64,000 nt of DNA from Berberis thunbergii (Eukaryota > Streptophyta > Magnoliopsida > Ranunculales > Berberidaceae), in the NCBI GenBank assembly GCA_003290165.1, contig QNQO01000640.1, positions 310,001 to 374,000 on the forward strand, read 5' to 3'. Of the stretch, positions 50,598-62,300 are shown piece by piece. Position 1 is the stretch's first letter. Each line of letters begins with the position of its first letter. Under the pieces are notes generated by a model. The model worked only from the letters and a program-made list of their open reading frames with translations. It did not search any database and was not told where the DNA came from. Both the position numbers and the translations under genes were made by a program.

Positions 50598-51617
50598 CCA
50601 AAATTGAAGGAGTCGTGTTCGAACACGAGTTAAGAGGTGGATTCTGATGCTAAAATGAAGGTACGATCCACGTTTCAGTTCACATGCCAATCATTTGAAA
50701 GGATGAATATATACACTAATGTAGTGTACGTAGTGTTTGTTTATTCTCAATGGTCATTTGGGTTGAATTGGGAAATATAGAAAACTTGCGTCATTAATTT
50801 AAATTTGTTTTAAATTTGAAGTTTAGTGCAAATGCTAGGACCATGGACCTAATTAACCTAGCTTGAGCACTTGAGCTCGAGAAAGAAATACCAACTTAGC
50901 TAAGCAAATGACTGGAGTCGATGGAACTAGTCTGACCAAGGTAATAAAAGTTAAGGTCCTTACTAAATAGAGATGAAAATTTTACTGAGGGGTGCAAGAG
51001 ATGTTTGTAGCCGAAAGACCTAATCAGATCAAAAGAGCTGAAACTAATGTCCTCACTAACCTGAAGCTAATAAATATAAATAATCGGACTAACGATCACA
51101 TTTTGGCTAAGGCAAAAGATACTTAGCACCAGTAAAACCTAATTGAATAAAGGCAACAAAAGTCGAGTTCTATTGGGACAAATACCAATAAAACAATACC
51201 AAGGAAATAATTTACAACAATAATAAACGAGACACCGATATTTACGTGGAAAACCCTCCAATGTGAAGGAAAAACCACAGGGGCAAATCCGAAATAATCC
51301 ACCAATCAAATAAAAAGAAGTACAAGAATTTCTTAAGTTTTTTTGCCCAAATCTTGAGTAATACAATGAGTAAATAACACGGGTTACCTCACAGCATATG
51401 GATGGCAACGGGGTGGATTTAAACAAATCCATCCCTGCCTCATGAGGATTGCGGGGCTCAAAATCCGCCTCGCATATCCACTTATTAGTATCTTTTAAAA
51501 CTGCCCCCGCCCCAAATGGATTTGCGGATATCGGCCCCGCCCCGGATATCCACATAAAATAAGTTTCTAGGTGGATTTTGAATCCCCGCCCCAACCGATC
51601 CGCCCCACCTGACAATA
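50598..51617. other. Intergenic stretch without supported gene
   Basis: A TTTACGTGGAAAACCCTCC segment near 51240 is typical of a plant copia LTR or internal border. GATATC/CCCCGCCCC-rich sequence lies at 51400-51600. Open frames here look accidental. Confidence 0.4.
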
Positions 51618-51785
51618 CAATTTTACATAACAGCAACAACAATAAGCTATTTTACAGCAACAACAACAAGCTATTTTACAGCAACAACAACAACAACATA
51701 TTTTAAGCAACAGCATAATACAACAGCAACAACATATTTTAAGCAACAACAATAGCATAACAACAATAGCATATTTACAGCATAA
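51618..51785. repeat. CAACAACAG-rich simple repeat
   Basis: Repeated CAGCAACAACAA and AGCTATTTTACAGCAACAAC units. In reverse they give artificial poly-Cys frames, which are not genes. Confidence 0.85.
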
Positions 51786-52207
51786 TAACACAGATTTCAT
51801 GTAACATTTTTTTCACTCTAGATGATAGAACTTGTTCATTGGAATTAACTTGATTCCCACCAAAACCTAATTAATTAAACAAAACTCACTCTCCACAACA
51901 GCATAAACAACAACAATGCCAAATGATCCTATTAGGTTTTCTTTTGAGTGTCATCAATGCAACATTCGATTCAAGTAAAAGCACATAAACAACGATGATT
52001 GAAATTTGAGATAGATCTTGAAATCAAGAAATCGAAAATGAGTGAGTTACTCTTTGGAGAGAACTGGAATGATCTCGAATAGGACAAGTTGGAGGAGATT
52101 GCAAGAGAAAGCGAAAACAACACTGAAGAGGATCTGAACGAGAGCTGTCTTCTCTTCGTATTCCTTGTACAGTCTTCGATTGAGGAACCAAAGCCCTGTC
52201 CATCCGA
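51786..52207 (-). pseudogene. Duplicate of GTG exon 1 with part of intron 1
   Basis: This segment matches 49517-49935 in the same orientation, base for base except for a few substitutions. It carries the 3' two thirds of exon 1 (to the donor) and ~260 bp of intron 1, but not the start codon. On the gene strand a GAG codon has become TAG at about 52080 (GATCTCGAATAGG versus GATCTCGAAGAGG on the plus strand alters codons), and the copy ends exactly where the GATCTTCTTT array starts. It cannot serve as a gene start. High identity indicates a recent duplication. Confidence 0.9.
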
Positions 52208-52208
52208 T

Positions 52209-52862
52209 CTGATCTTATTGATATTTTGTGATCTTCTTTGAACTTCTTCGATCTTCTTTGATATTCTTTGATCTGATCTTCTTTAAACTTCCTTGATCTT
52301 CTTTGAATTCTTTGATCTTCTTTGATATGATCTTCTCTGAACTTCTTTGATCTTCTTTAATCTTTTTTTATCTGATCTTCTTTGGTCTTCTTAGATCTTA
52401 TTTGATCTGATCTTCTTTTATCTGATTTTCTTTTATCTTCTTTGATCTGATCCGATCTTCTTTGATCTTCTTTGATATTTTTTTATCTGATCTTCTTTGA
52501 TCTTCTTTGGTCTTCTTTGATCTTCTTCGATCTTATTTGATATTCTTTGATCCGATCTTCCTTGATCTTCTCTGATCTTCTTTGAATTCTTTGATCTTTT
52601 TTATCTGATCTTCTCTGATCTTCTTTGATCTTTTTTTATCTGATCTTCTTTGGTCTTCTTTGATCTTATTTGATCTGATCTTCTTTGATTTAATTTGATC
52701 TGATATTTTTTGATCTGATTTGATCTTCTTTGATCTTATATGATATTATTTGATCTGATCTTCTTTGATTTTTTTTATCTTTTTTATCTGATCTTCTTTG
52801 ATCCTCTTTGATCTCATCTTTTTTGATTTGATCTGATTTTTTTTATCTGATCATTTTTTTTC
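52209..52862. repeat. ~650-bp array of GATCTTCTTT-like units
   Basis: More than 50 imperfect units of TTTGATCTTCT and TTTGATCTGATCTTCT in tandem, with scattered deletions and T-run expansions. GATC recurs at very short intervals. No frame is meaningful. It lies directly between the GTG exon-1 duplicate and the CACTA subterminal repeats. Confidence 0.9.
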
Positions 52863-52869
52863 TTGTTTT

Positions 52870-54242
52870 TATTCGAAAATGTATTATTGGAGATTTTATC
52901 CAATTTATAAATATATAGCGATTTTGCTTTATATAATAAAAAAATTCACATTTAGCTACGGCCCTAGTGCCGTCGCTATATTGTTTTCTTAAATTTAAAA
53001 AAAAAAAATGACATTAGCTACGGTATTTGGACCGTGTCTAACAAAAAAAAAATTGTAAACATTAGCTACGGCCTTAGTGCAGTCGCTAATACAAAAATTT
53101 TAATATAAAAGAAAATTTCATTGGCGGGATTCAAACCCGGGTCGCCTAGGTGAAAACTAGGTCTCCTACCAGGCTAGACGGAAATGTGTTATTGGTGATT
53201 TTATCCAGTTTCTAAATATATAGCGATTTTGCTTTATATAATAAAAAAAAAATTCACATTTAGCTACGGTATTTTGACCGTAGCTAACAAATTTTTTTTT
53301 TGTATACATTAGCTACGGCCCTAGTGCCGTCGCTATATTGTTTTCTTAATTTTTTTTTTAAATGACATTAGCTACGGTATTTGGACTGTGGCTAACAAAA
53401 AAATTTGTAAACATTAGCTACGACCCTAGTGCCGTGTCTATATTGTTTTCTTATAATTTTTTTTTAAATCACAAAAACATTTATAAACATTAGCTACGGC
53501 TGTATTGTCGTCGCTAAGTTGTTTTGTTATATTTTTTTTAAAAAAAATCACATTAGCGACGGTATGTGGACCGTAGCTAACAAATTTTTTTTCTAAACCT
53601 TATCTACGGCCCCAGTGCCGTCGCTAAGTTGTTTTGTTATATTTAAAAAAAAAATCACATTAGCTACGGCCCGTGTGCCGTCGCTAAGGTGTTTTCCTAT
53701 AAAAAATTTTTAACCACAAAAACATTAGCTACGGCTGTATTGCCGTCGCTAAGTTGTTTTGTTATATTTTTTTAAATAAAAATCACATTAGCTACGGCCC
53801 TCCTGCCGTCGCTAAGGTGTTTTCCTATAATTTTTTTTTTAAATCACAAAAACATTTATAAACATTAGCTACGGCTGTATTATCGTCGCTAAGTTGTTTT
53901 GTTATATTTAAAAAAAATCACATTAGCGACAGTATGTGGACCGTAGCTAACAAAAAATTTTCTAAACCTTAGCTACGGCCAAAGTGCCGTCGCTAAGTTG
54001 TTTTGTTATATTTAAAAACAAAAAAAAAATCACATTAGCTACGACAATTTTTTTTTTAAACATTAGCTACGGTCTGAATGCCGTCGCTAATCCTCGTATT
54101 AGTGACGGTTATTTTAATTTATGTACCGAAACCGTGGCAGAAATTATAGCGACGGTTTAATGCTGTCGTAAACCGTTTAAATAGCGACGGTTTTTTAAAA
54201 CCGTCGCTAATTTCCGTAGCTAATTTTGTTTTTTTTGTAGTG
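52870..54242. mobile_element. CACTA (En/Spm-type) transposon end with palindromic subterminal repeats
   Basis: The right border reads TTTTTTGTAGTG, so the inverted strand begins CACTACAAAAAA, the standard CACTA terminus. Inside are about 19 modules built on TTAGCTACGG-7 nt-GCCGTCGCTAA or its TAGCGACGG variant, each a small palindrome, alternating with poly-A/T. A ~300-bp segment (52878-53180) is repeated from 53186. No left CACTA end and no transposase are in the window, so the element is either truncated or non-autonomous. Confidence 0.85.
53117..53183 (-). other. tRNA-like sequence (Glu-like anticodon) inside the CACTA end
   Basis: On the minus strand TAGCCTGGTAGG matches an A box and GGTTTGAATCCCG a B box. 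CCTAG-TTTTCAC-CTAGG is a perfect 5-bp anticodon stem with a 7-nt loop and TTC at the anticodon. The T stem is four good pairs (CGGG/CCCG). The acceptor stem is poor, so it is a tRNA-derived relic, not a functional tRNA gene. Confidence 0.6.
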
Positions 54243-55871
54243 TACTGTCAACAAAAATATATGTATTAATTAATCTTTAAATTTAACATATCTATCCCTG
54301 CATTATATTATGATTGCATTTCTTAATAACAAAACTCCAAACATCATGCACTTCATATAAATATTATATACTTAGCATGAGATACGCCATTAGTTGGTTA
54401 ATAACTTTCTTAATGCAAAATTGTCATTATTTATGAGATGTTCCTATTATTATGTTCAATCTTATTATAAGAATGGTGGATCAAAATACAAGTGAAACTA
54501 CCTAGCAAATAAGCCATCATTCAATATTAAATGCAGCATTCACCCATCTTGAAGTTGAAATCGAATAATGAAATAGTGAACTAGTTGGTCGATTTCTGAA
54601 CATATATTGTTAAGTAGATATATAACTGTAGAAAAGCTTTGGATCAATGGAGTTACGCATCCTGCAGTAATATTAATTTACTTATTTTTTTTTTTTTTCA
54701 AGTTGGTAACGTCAATTCATTTAGTTGAAAATCAATACATTATTGAAATTTATTGCAAAGTTAGAAGTTTAATGGTAGAAACCTTTAAAATATAGTTAGA
54801 AATTTAAACATAACCCAAATTTACTTTAGGCGATTCCGATTATCTCAAAACACTAAAACTTTCTGAATACATTAATTCGACTAAATTTATTTTTCCAAAC
54901 AATCTTAAATTGCAGTTTAAACCATAGTCTTGCTTGCTCCATCACACGCCTTCATCAAGTCTTTTATGCACCACAGTGTCAAAAAAGACAATTAAAATAA
55001 AAGAAGTAAGCTTCAATATCATCCGTCAATCTCCAATCATTTAGTTGTCACACCATTGGTGTTTAAAAATGTTATACAATAATTAAAGCAGAAAAAGAGA
55101 ATTACTCAAATAAATTTATTAAAAATATGTTATACCATATATATAAAGTTTTACACAACTATTAATATCGTATAAACTATATATTGCACAGGAATCACTA
55201 AAATAAAAAAAACCTATTGATATTAAAATAACATTATAGCACATCAAAATATACAGATATTGAATATTTATTTCCAAGAGAAAATCTACTAAAACAACAT
55301 AAATAATGCTAAAATATACGGAGATTTAATATTTATTTCTCCCATAAAATAACATTGTTCATGTTAAAATACATGAATCAAAATATTTATTTCTTTTCTT
55401 AGGGAAATTCCCCTGTGAAAAAAATAAATATTTCGGATTTTGAAAAATATTTCGGTAATTTCAAAATATGAAATATTTCGTTAAATTGCATTTTTCAGAA
55501 GAAAAAAAAAATCACATTCCTTAATAACAGCAAACAAGAAGCTGGTTCATTCTTCGATTTTTAGGAGTATAATGAATAACTATTTTATTTTATATTATAG
55601 TATTGGTATTCTATATGACAATATAAAAACTAGTTGAAGAAAACAAAAATTAAATAGCAAAAATTAGTTTCAATATTGTTAATAACAGAGATCTCACACT
55701 AAAAAAATAAAATTAATTGCAACAAACATATTATGAGATCAAATATCAAGGCATTTATTTTTAAAAAGCAAATATTATAACTATTTGATTAATGAAAGAC
55801 TAACATACACTATTAACCATAAGCAATATAAAATATCATAAATAAATTAAAGGAAAAAGTTAAAAAAAAAT
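54243..55871. other. AT-rich intergenic DNA
   Basis: No gene, no clear repeat border. Several copies of AATATTTATTT and TATTTCGG pieces around 55250-55490 suggest a short degenerate repeat. Confidence 0.5.
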
Positions 55872-55882
55872 TATTTCTACAA

Positions 55883-56054
55883 TTTTATTTTTTTTGAAGG
55901 CGATCAGGGTTCTTAAAGATCCCAGGACCTATCAATAGGGTGACATACAAGTCAATACCCTTAAAAAAATAATCATGCCGCAGGTGAAATTCGAAGCTAG
56001 GACGTGAAAAACAAACCCACACAGCCCTAACCACTAAGCCATAGCACCATTGGC
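55883..56054 (-). mobile_element. tRNA-derived SINE, ~170 bp
   Basis: Read on the minus strand it begins near GGTGCTATGGCTTAGTGG, with TGGCTTAGTGG as an exact A box and CTTCGAATTT as the B box 35-40 nt later, and ends GATCGCCTTC plus an A-rich tail. Flanks TATTTCTACAA (55872-55882) and TATTTATACAA (56055-56065) form an 11-bp target duplication with one mismatch. This fits an RNA polymerase III SINE copied by a LINE. Confidence 0.75.
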
Positions 56055-56065
56055 TATTTATACAA

Positions 56066-58350
56066 ACTCAGTTGTACATCTTTGGCAAAGGAAAAGTAAC
56101 CATATTAGTGACAACACTTTCGAGGAAATAAGCCAATGTTATACTTCTAGCTTTTATTTATAAATACATAATTTACCAAAATATAGAGCTAGCAATACAA
56201 TGTCATATCTTAAACAATAATTTATGACCCACCCAAATAAATAAAGAGAATAAAAATGGACAAGTATAAAGATTTGTTGTCAGAATATCTCCATTATAAT
56301 GTACGAATGTAACAACAATTTCAACCCAACCTACATACACCAGTCAATGTTAATGACACAAAAAAAATGTAAGTTAATGTCAATGTTACACCAGTCAATG
56401 TTACCTTTTTTTTATTACACAAAACGGAATATTTTACAAAATATTTTTTAAGATCAATGGAACAAAATTAACTTGAAAAACGAAATCACAATCCTTGATT
56501 AAAAATAAAATGCACATAATTAAAAAAATCAACTTTCCCTCTAAGACTGAGCTCAACAAAAATGTCAGATGGTACTGAATTTTGGGTTCTTTTGATGAAA
56601 GCAACGAAAACTTAATGAAATTCCATTTCAACATAAATCTTCATCAATTTTATTTCTATTGGTTAAATACTAACTTCAACCCAAATGTTTAGACTTATTA
56701 GAGAAAAGGGTCCAAGAGAGCCGAACTTTATGTCCGAGAAAGGAGTGGCAACAAAAATTATAGTCAATCTTGTTTGCTGGCATTTTTTTGCATTGTTTGG
56801 ATTTTTTTACATTTTGACTCTTTATATAGATAGTGTTAGTGATTGTGTTTTAAAAAAGATGAACAAAAAATGTAAAAACACTAAAACAAGATCAAAATAA
56901 TGCCAAAAAAAACTGGCTAAAATAACTCAAGTGGCAATGCTGGAGTATCACTGTAGGAAAATTTGGTTCAATTGGTTACAACAAAATTTAATTGAAGTTG
57001 GTAGACAATCACAATAAATCCCAACTCAACCAATTGCAGAGAATCCATCGTACACCAGGTGAGGAAGAGCTTTAGTAGTTTGCCAAGTTGATAGAAATCA
57101 ATTATAAGGTGACTAAACCAAATAAGAACAATTAAACATGAGTAAGACTAGGGTGTCCGGTACTATACCTAGTGGATGGTGTCAGTATTATTGATTTTGC
57201 ATTTAGACAAATATTATACTTATTTTAACGCAAATCAACGATGTTTGACACCCACTAGACATAGAACCAGGCAGAATACCACGCATCTAGATTTTTCCAT
57301 TAAACACCCACGTAGAAAGAAGGGAGAGCTGAAGACCAAAAAGTGACTGATGGTGGTGGGAGCACACACATGGGCTGGCAAAATTGGACAAAATTAGTAG
57401 TGGCACCACAACAACTACACAACACAACCATTGGAGCCGTACGTAAACACATATTTTCTTCCTCTTTCGTTCATCTCCCAAGGCCGGCCCCAGCTAAAAG
57501 GACAGGGCCAGCTCATTGCAGGCTCCAGCTGCTCTATCCCTACGCCCTATGAGACATAGGGTCGTCACCATTAACATCACTCTTGCCTCGCAAGTTCGGA
57601 CCAAAGTCCACGTGGCAGAATTTTATGGAGATGTCTGAATTTCACGCCTGAACATGTGATATCCTGACACTTCGCAAGCTGTAAGAAGGTGGTGGGACCA
57701 GGAGGTATGGGTAGGTCCCAGTTTGGAAGGACAGTCATTTGATTTTGTTTCCCAATGCATCACAAGCCGACGACTCTCTTTTGTTTAATTTTCTCATAAT
57801 GACAAAACTTTACTCAGCACTCTGTACCGCACGACACTGCATTCGTATTTTTGTTTTTAGTTTTCGATTTACATTATAACTCCCCTTGACGAGTTCAATG
57901 CGTTAAGGTTGATAGGGTGTAGACGTCCTCTACGTACGTTCGTATATATTCAGTGTTTTTTTTTTTTTTTTTTAAAAGGAAACTAAGTTTGGAGTCATTT
58001 TAAAGCAAAAATTTGATTTTTTTATATATATTTTTGCTATTTTTTAAAATACAATCACAAACACCGTCAATTAAAAAAAAAAAAAAATACATTGCATAAT
58101 CTGCATAACATGCCTACTCAGTGAGTTGAAATTTGAAAACATAAAAAAAAAGAAATGAAAAAAAAAACAATTGGAATTGAGATGATCTGACTAACCATTG
58201 ATCACAAACAGTTTTCATCTGCTCAGTGAAGTCAGCTTTCACTAACCTGTATAGTAGAGAATATGGGGAAGGGGGGGCAACAGGGGAACTGGTAGTGATA
58301 ACACTATACAAGAAGTGACTAGCATCTACCTCTTCACTACTTTCTTCATC
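56066..58350. other. Intergenic DNA, no gene recognised
   Basis: AT-rich with poly-T and poly-A runs (57957-57975, 58071-58087). The more GC-balanced 57480-57720 has no supported frame. The distal part may belong to the 3' region of the GRF gene. Confidence 0.45.
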
Positions 58351-58354
58351 AGAC

Positions 58355-58390
58355 TGCTTTTGCTGTGCTTTGCTTTGCTTTGCTTTGCAT
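58355..58390. repeat. (CTTTG)n short tandem repeat
   Basis: About five TGCTT/CTTTG units, followed 140 bp later by a GAGAGAGAGGGAGGGGGAG purine run. Both lie downstream of the GRF stop codon. Confidence 0.7.
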
Positions 58391-59351
58391 GCTAGTCAGA
58401 AGAGCTTGAAGTTATCATCAGCAATCATACATCTTTTCAAACATTTACTTCACACAGGCAACTGTACTCCTCAGTATTTGGAACCAAACATGCTAGTATA
58501 GTAGCAGCACTAAGTGTTAACTGAGAGAGAGAGGGAGGGGGAGACTACGAAGTTTGTAGTAGTTTTCAGGTAGCACACTAATCAATTCAGCCAAAGAGTT
58601 TACAAAATTTAAATGTGGACACACAAGATAGATCTAGTACATTTGACATGGTAACACCCATCTCTATATCATCCAAAAGCTCTGACTAAATGCAATTCAT
58701 TTAACCCCAGTATTAAACATTCTACCTAAACGAGATGTATAGAAATCCAACCCCCATTGTAAATATTGCAGAGGCAGTATCCAAATTCCAAACACTGTGA
58801 CCTGCTTTAAAAGCCTCAACAGTGCGAGGAGCTCATATATATATTTCACCTGTTAACGTGCAACGATTGATTTTAATTTTTTGAGCTGTATATCTCACAT
58901 CTAAACTCCACAGGCGCACAAATATCAGAATGAGACCTCCCAAAGTATAATTTTCGCATTTTCAACTAAGGCAGAGTCCAATATGAGGAGAACAAACACA
59001 TTCTTCTGGATTACCAAAATAAATAAATACATACAAAAAATAAGTTGCATACATATTGTGCCCACAATATTGGATCCCAAAACATCTGTTGCACATTTTA
59101 TTCAAACCGGTTGTTTAATACACGCTATCAGTTTGGGAGCAACAAGAAACCCAAATCTCAGTCCAGGAAAAGTTACCATTGAAACTAAAACTATAAATAA
59201 GTTTAAGCAACAATTCCACAACCATGAAACGAAAAAGGAAGATGGTTTTACTAAAGCACTAGACAGCCTTTCCAGAGCTCCAAGAAAAACGGAACCGACA
59301 CACACATTCAACTAAAACATTCCTTTCCACGTCCTAATAGCCAAATCACTT

Positions 59352-62300
59352 CTAATCATCTGCACCAGAGAATAAAGATCGGATTAGTGAATGACAAGTT
59401 GGTAATACCAGGTTCATGTTGAAGAGTAACTCACCATTGGGGGATCGGGAACTTGTAGCTGAAAAGTCAGAGGATGCCATTGGTATTGAAATTGAGAGCT
59501 GAGTTGTGGAGAATGAAGTTCGGTTGGATCTATCATCTTCAAGGTCAGACCATGAATCTCTGGTCTTAGGCCACTCATCAAAAAAAGGACGAAGAGACTG
59601 TCCCTCCTGTTTCACAGATTCTGCAGAACCAAACTCACTACCAAAGAAGCAATGTTGCTGTTGCTGATTCGGTTTGGATAATGCAGCGGCAATGCCTGTC
59701 TGCCCAATATCTTGTAGAGTGTGCATTTGAGGATAATCAGTCTGCATATAAGAACCACTTCTCGATTTTGATGGAGGAAATGAGGAGACTCGAGATGGCA
59801 GACGCCAATTGCTCTCTAGAGATGAATCCATTCCTAGGCCCCTTGCACTCCCAGAAGCTTCTGAGAAGAAACTATGCTCATCCATCTCTGGCTTCATTCC
59901 TTGAAGATACCTGCACATGCCAGACAAGTATTATTATTTTTGCAGACCGAATTTTAAGCACTTTATCAGCAATTCGAATTCCAAAATTTTTAATAAGATG
60001 GTTCTAAAGTAAACAAAATTCTCAAGAGGTTCTAATGAATTGATGGACTTGAAAAACACCAACAAGAGGCAATCCAATCACTTGCATGTAAGCACAGATG
60101 AAAAACAACATTTCAGGAGTAACTTGACTAGATTTAATAAAAACAAGATTACATATAATAGCGGAGTTTTCTCACAACTCTTTTACAGAGAAATAAATCC
60201 ACCAGCAGTATGAGAATCCGAACTTGTAAAGGTGATAGAAAATGAACTCCCGGAGTCCCAGGTTGTTGTAGCATTTAGTGCAAATCCAATAATAAAACCT
60301 CTTTCCAAAGGTGTCTGGGCCGAGCTCCTGTTGCATGGGCTCCTTGTGGTCTCAGGAAATCTATGTAAGGGACTGATCCATTCTAGCGGATAATTTGGAA
60401 CAGAACTACTCCAAAAAAGCTGGGTTTCAAGGAGTATGATAGTTGCTGTCAAAAAAGGGATTTTGACACAGAGAAGACCTTTAATACTAAAGCATGTGCA
60501 GTACGAGGGTGAGAAGCCACTAACATATAAGACATGGTATAATCCATATCTCTAAATAAAAAACTCATGCAATCACGACTAGGAAGATATGTTCAAATAT
60601 AGTAAGGAATGTTGATATATAATCTTGCATAGATGATCAAATGAAGCAAGTTAAAATTTTGGTTGACACAGGATCATCTTTAGCAAAGCTTTAACATATA
60701 ACATAACTGCCAATGGCATGACAGCTCGAACGGTTAGAGCTTGGCGGATGGTACCACTAGGTCATGGATTCAAACCCAGCTTGCGGCATCTTTATGGGTT
60801 CTGGGATCCTATAAAAACCCTACTTGCCTTTCAAAAAAAAAAAACATATAACATAACTGGATTTGGTCCATCGATAACAGGTCAAAGCTGTCATGGAAGT
60901 GAAACTAAACTTCTGATTGGGAGTGAGGTGAGCGGCTCCCACTCCCGCTACCTCACTTCCCTCGCTCATTTCCTCGACACTTAGAATTTCTCTTTAAATA
61001 AAGAGATGTGGTCCTTATTCGAGGAGGGCAGGGAACAAAGAACCTAGACAAACGAAAGTTTCCAAATGCCTAACGATCATATAACATAACTGGCAGAGCA
61101 ATAAGGCTCAGTAACGAAGGATCGCTGGAAAAGCAAAAACATCCTACCAGTTGTTGACAATGATTTCTAACTACTAACAATCCAAAACTTGAAGGCCCAT
61201 TTACAAGATCATCTTTAACAAACAAGAATGGTCAAAAGAAGCCACAAAAGAGTATGTAAGCACAAGACTACAACAAATAAATTTCACAAGTCAATGTTCA
61301 ACACAATTAACAATTCATCTAATTCATAGGTCCCCACAAAACCTAAACTGATAATTATAAAACTTAGCTTAGCTTAACTGTTAAAGCTCGAACATTCAAC
61401 AAAAGAAAATGTATTTTATCTTTCACGACTGAACTTAAAGATAGGAATGCAATCCAAAAGATTACTCTCCCCACCTTTTCCTTTCGACAGAAACTGAACA
61501 ACATAATCTGCCACTAACAAGCATTGCCAGGAAATCTTACAAAGGTTGTCAGATTTATGTAACCAGTTTCCTGAACAGAAATTCAATAACTAGAGTAGAT
61601 ACTAATCATTGGTAGACCACCAGAAAATTCTCTACGAGAATTAACCAGTAGAAACCAGATCACAATTGGGTGGTATATAAATAATGGGCCCTGTAACTGA
61701 AAATACGATTCCTTGCAGAAATTAACAGCTTCCTGCCACAAATCCATTACCAAAGAAAACAGGGAAATTTCCCATACGAATGACTCCATCAATGGGCCCA
61801 ATAAGAGCAATAGAAAATCCAATTGACAATGCAAATTGAAAAATGAAGTACCTGTACTCTTTGTTGCTGATTCCATAAGATACAGGATCAATCTGCAACT
61901 GTGATGGGTTACTTCCAACACACAGCCCCTGAGGGTTGCCAATTGAGTGCAAGGGCACATTTTGGAAGCTCCCACCACCAACCCCGCTGCCGCCAATACT
62001 GCTGTTTCCACTGGTAGCAGTGAGCGAGGCTACAGTCGTTGTCGACTGAGAGATAGTTTGTGATTCCACAGGCTTTCTTGAACGGTTGCGGCCACGGTGC
62101 ATGTGACGCTCACAATATTTGGAATCCGGGTATGCGTCCTTGGAGCACCTCCATTTCTTTCCATCGGTCCTCCTACACCTACCCGGCTCCGGGTCGGCTT
62201 TCTTCCCATAAAAGGAGCAATAACCCACTGCAACCAAACACTCTCTTTAATGAAACCGAATCATTCTTCAAATTTTAAGAAACTAAACCACCCCATTCAC

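Noticed and set aside
51567..51800. Cys-rich minus-strand frame
   Set aside because: Produced by translating the CAACAACAG simple repeat backwards.
52956..54100. Regularly spaced palindromic repeats resembling a CRISPR array
   Set aside because: Spacers are poly-A/T and repeats vary; the CACTA terminus at 54242 and plant context explain them.
55972..56054. Possible functional tRNA gene
   Set aside because: Boxes are good, but no acceptor stem forms; the A-rich tail and flanking duplication identify a SINE.
60183..60452. 89-codon minus frame considered as an extra GRF exon
   Set aside because: Exon 2 (ending TAC AG) joins directly and in phase with the exon at 59910 (G TAT CTT), as in other GRFs; the segment has no GRF motif and lies in intron 2.
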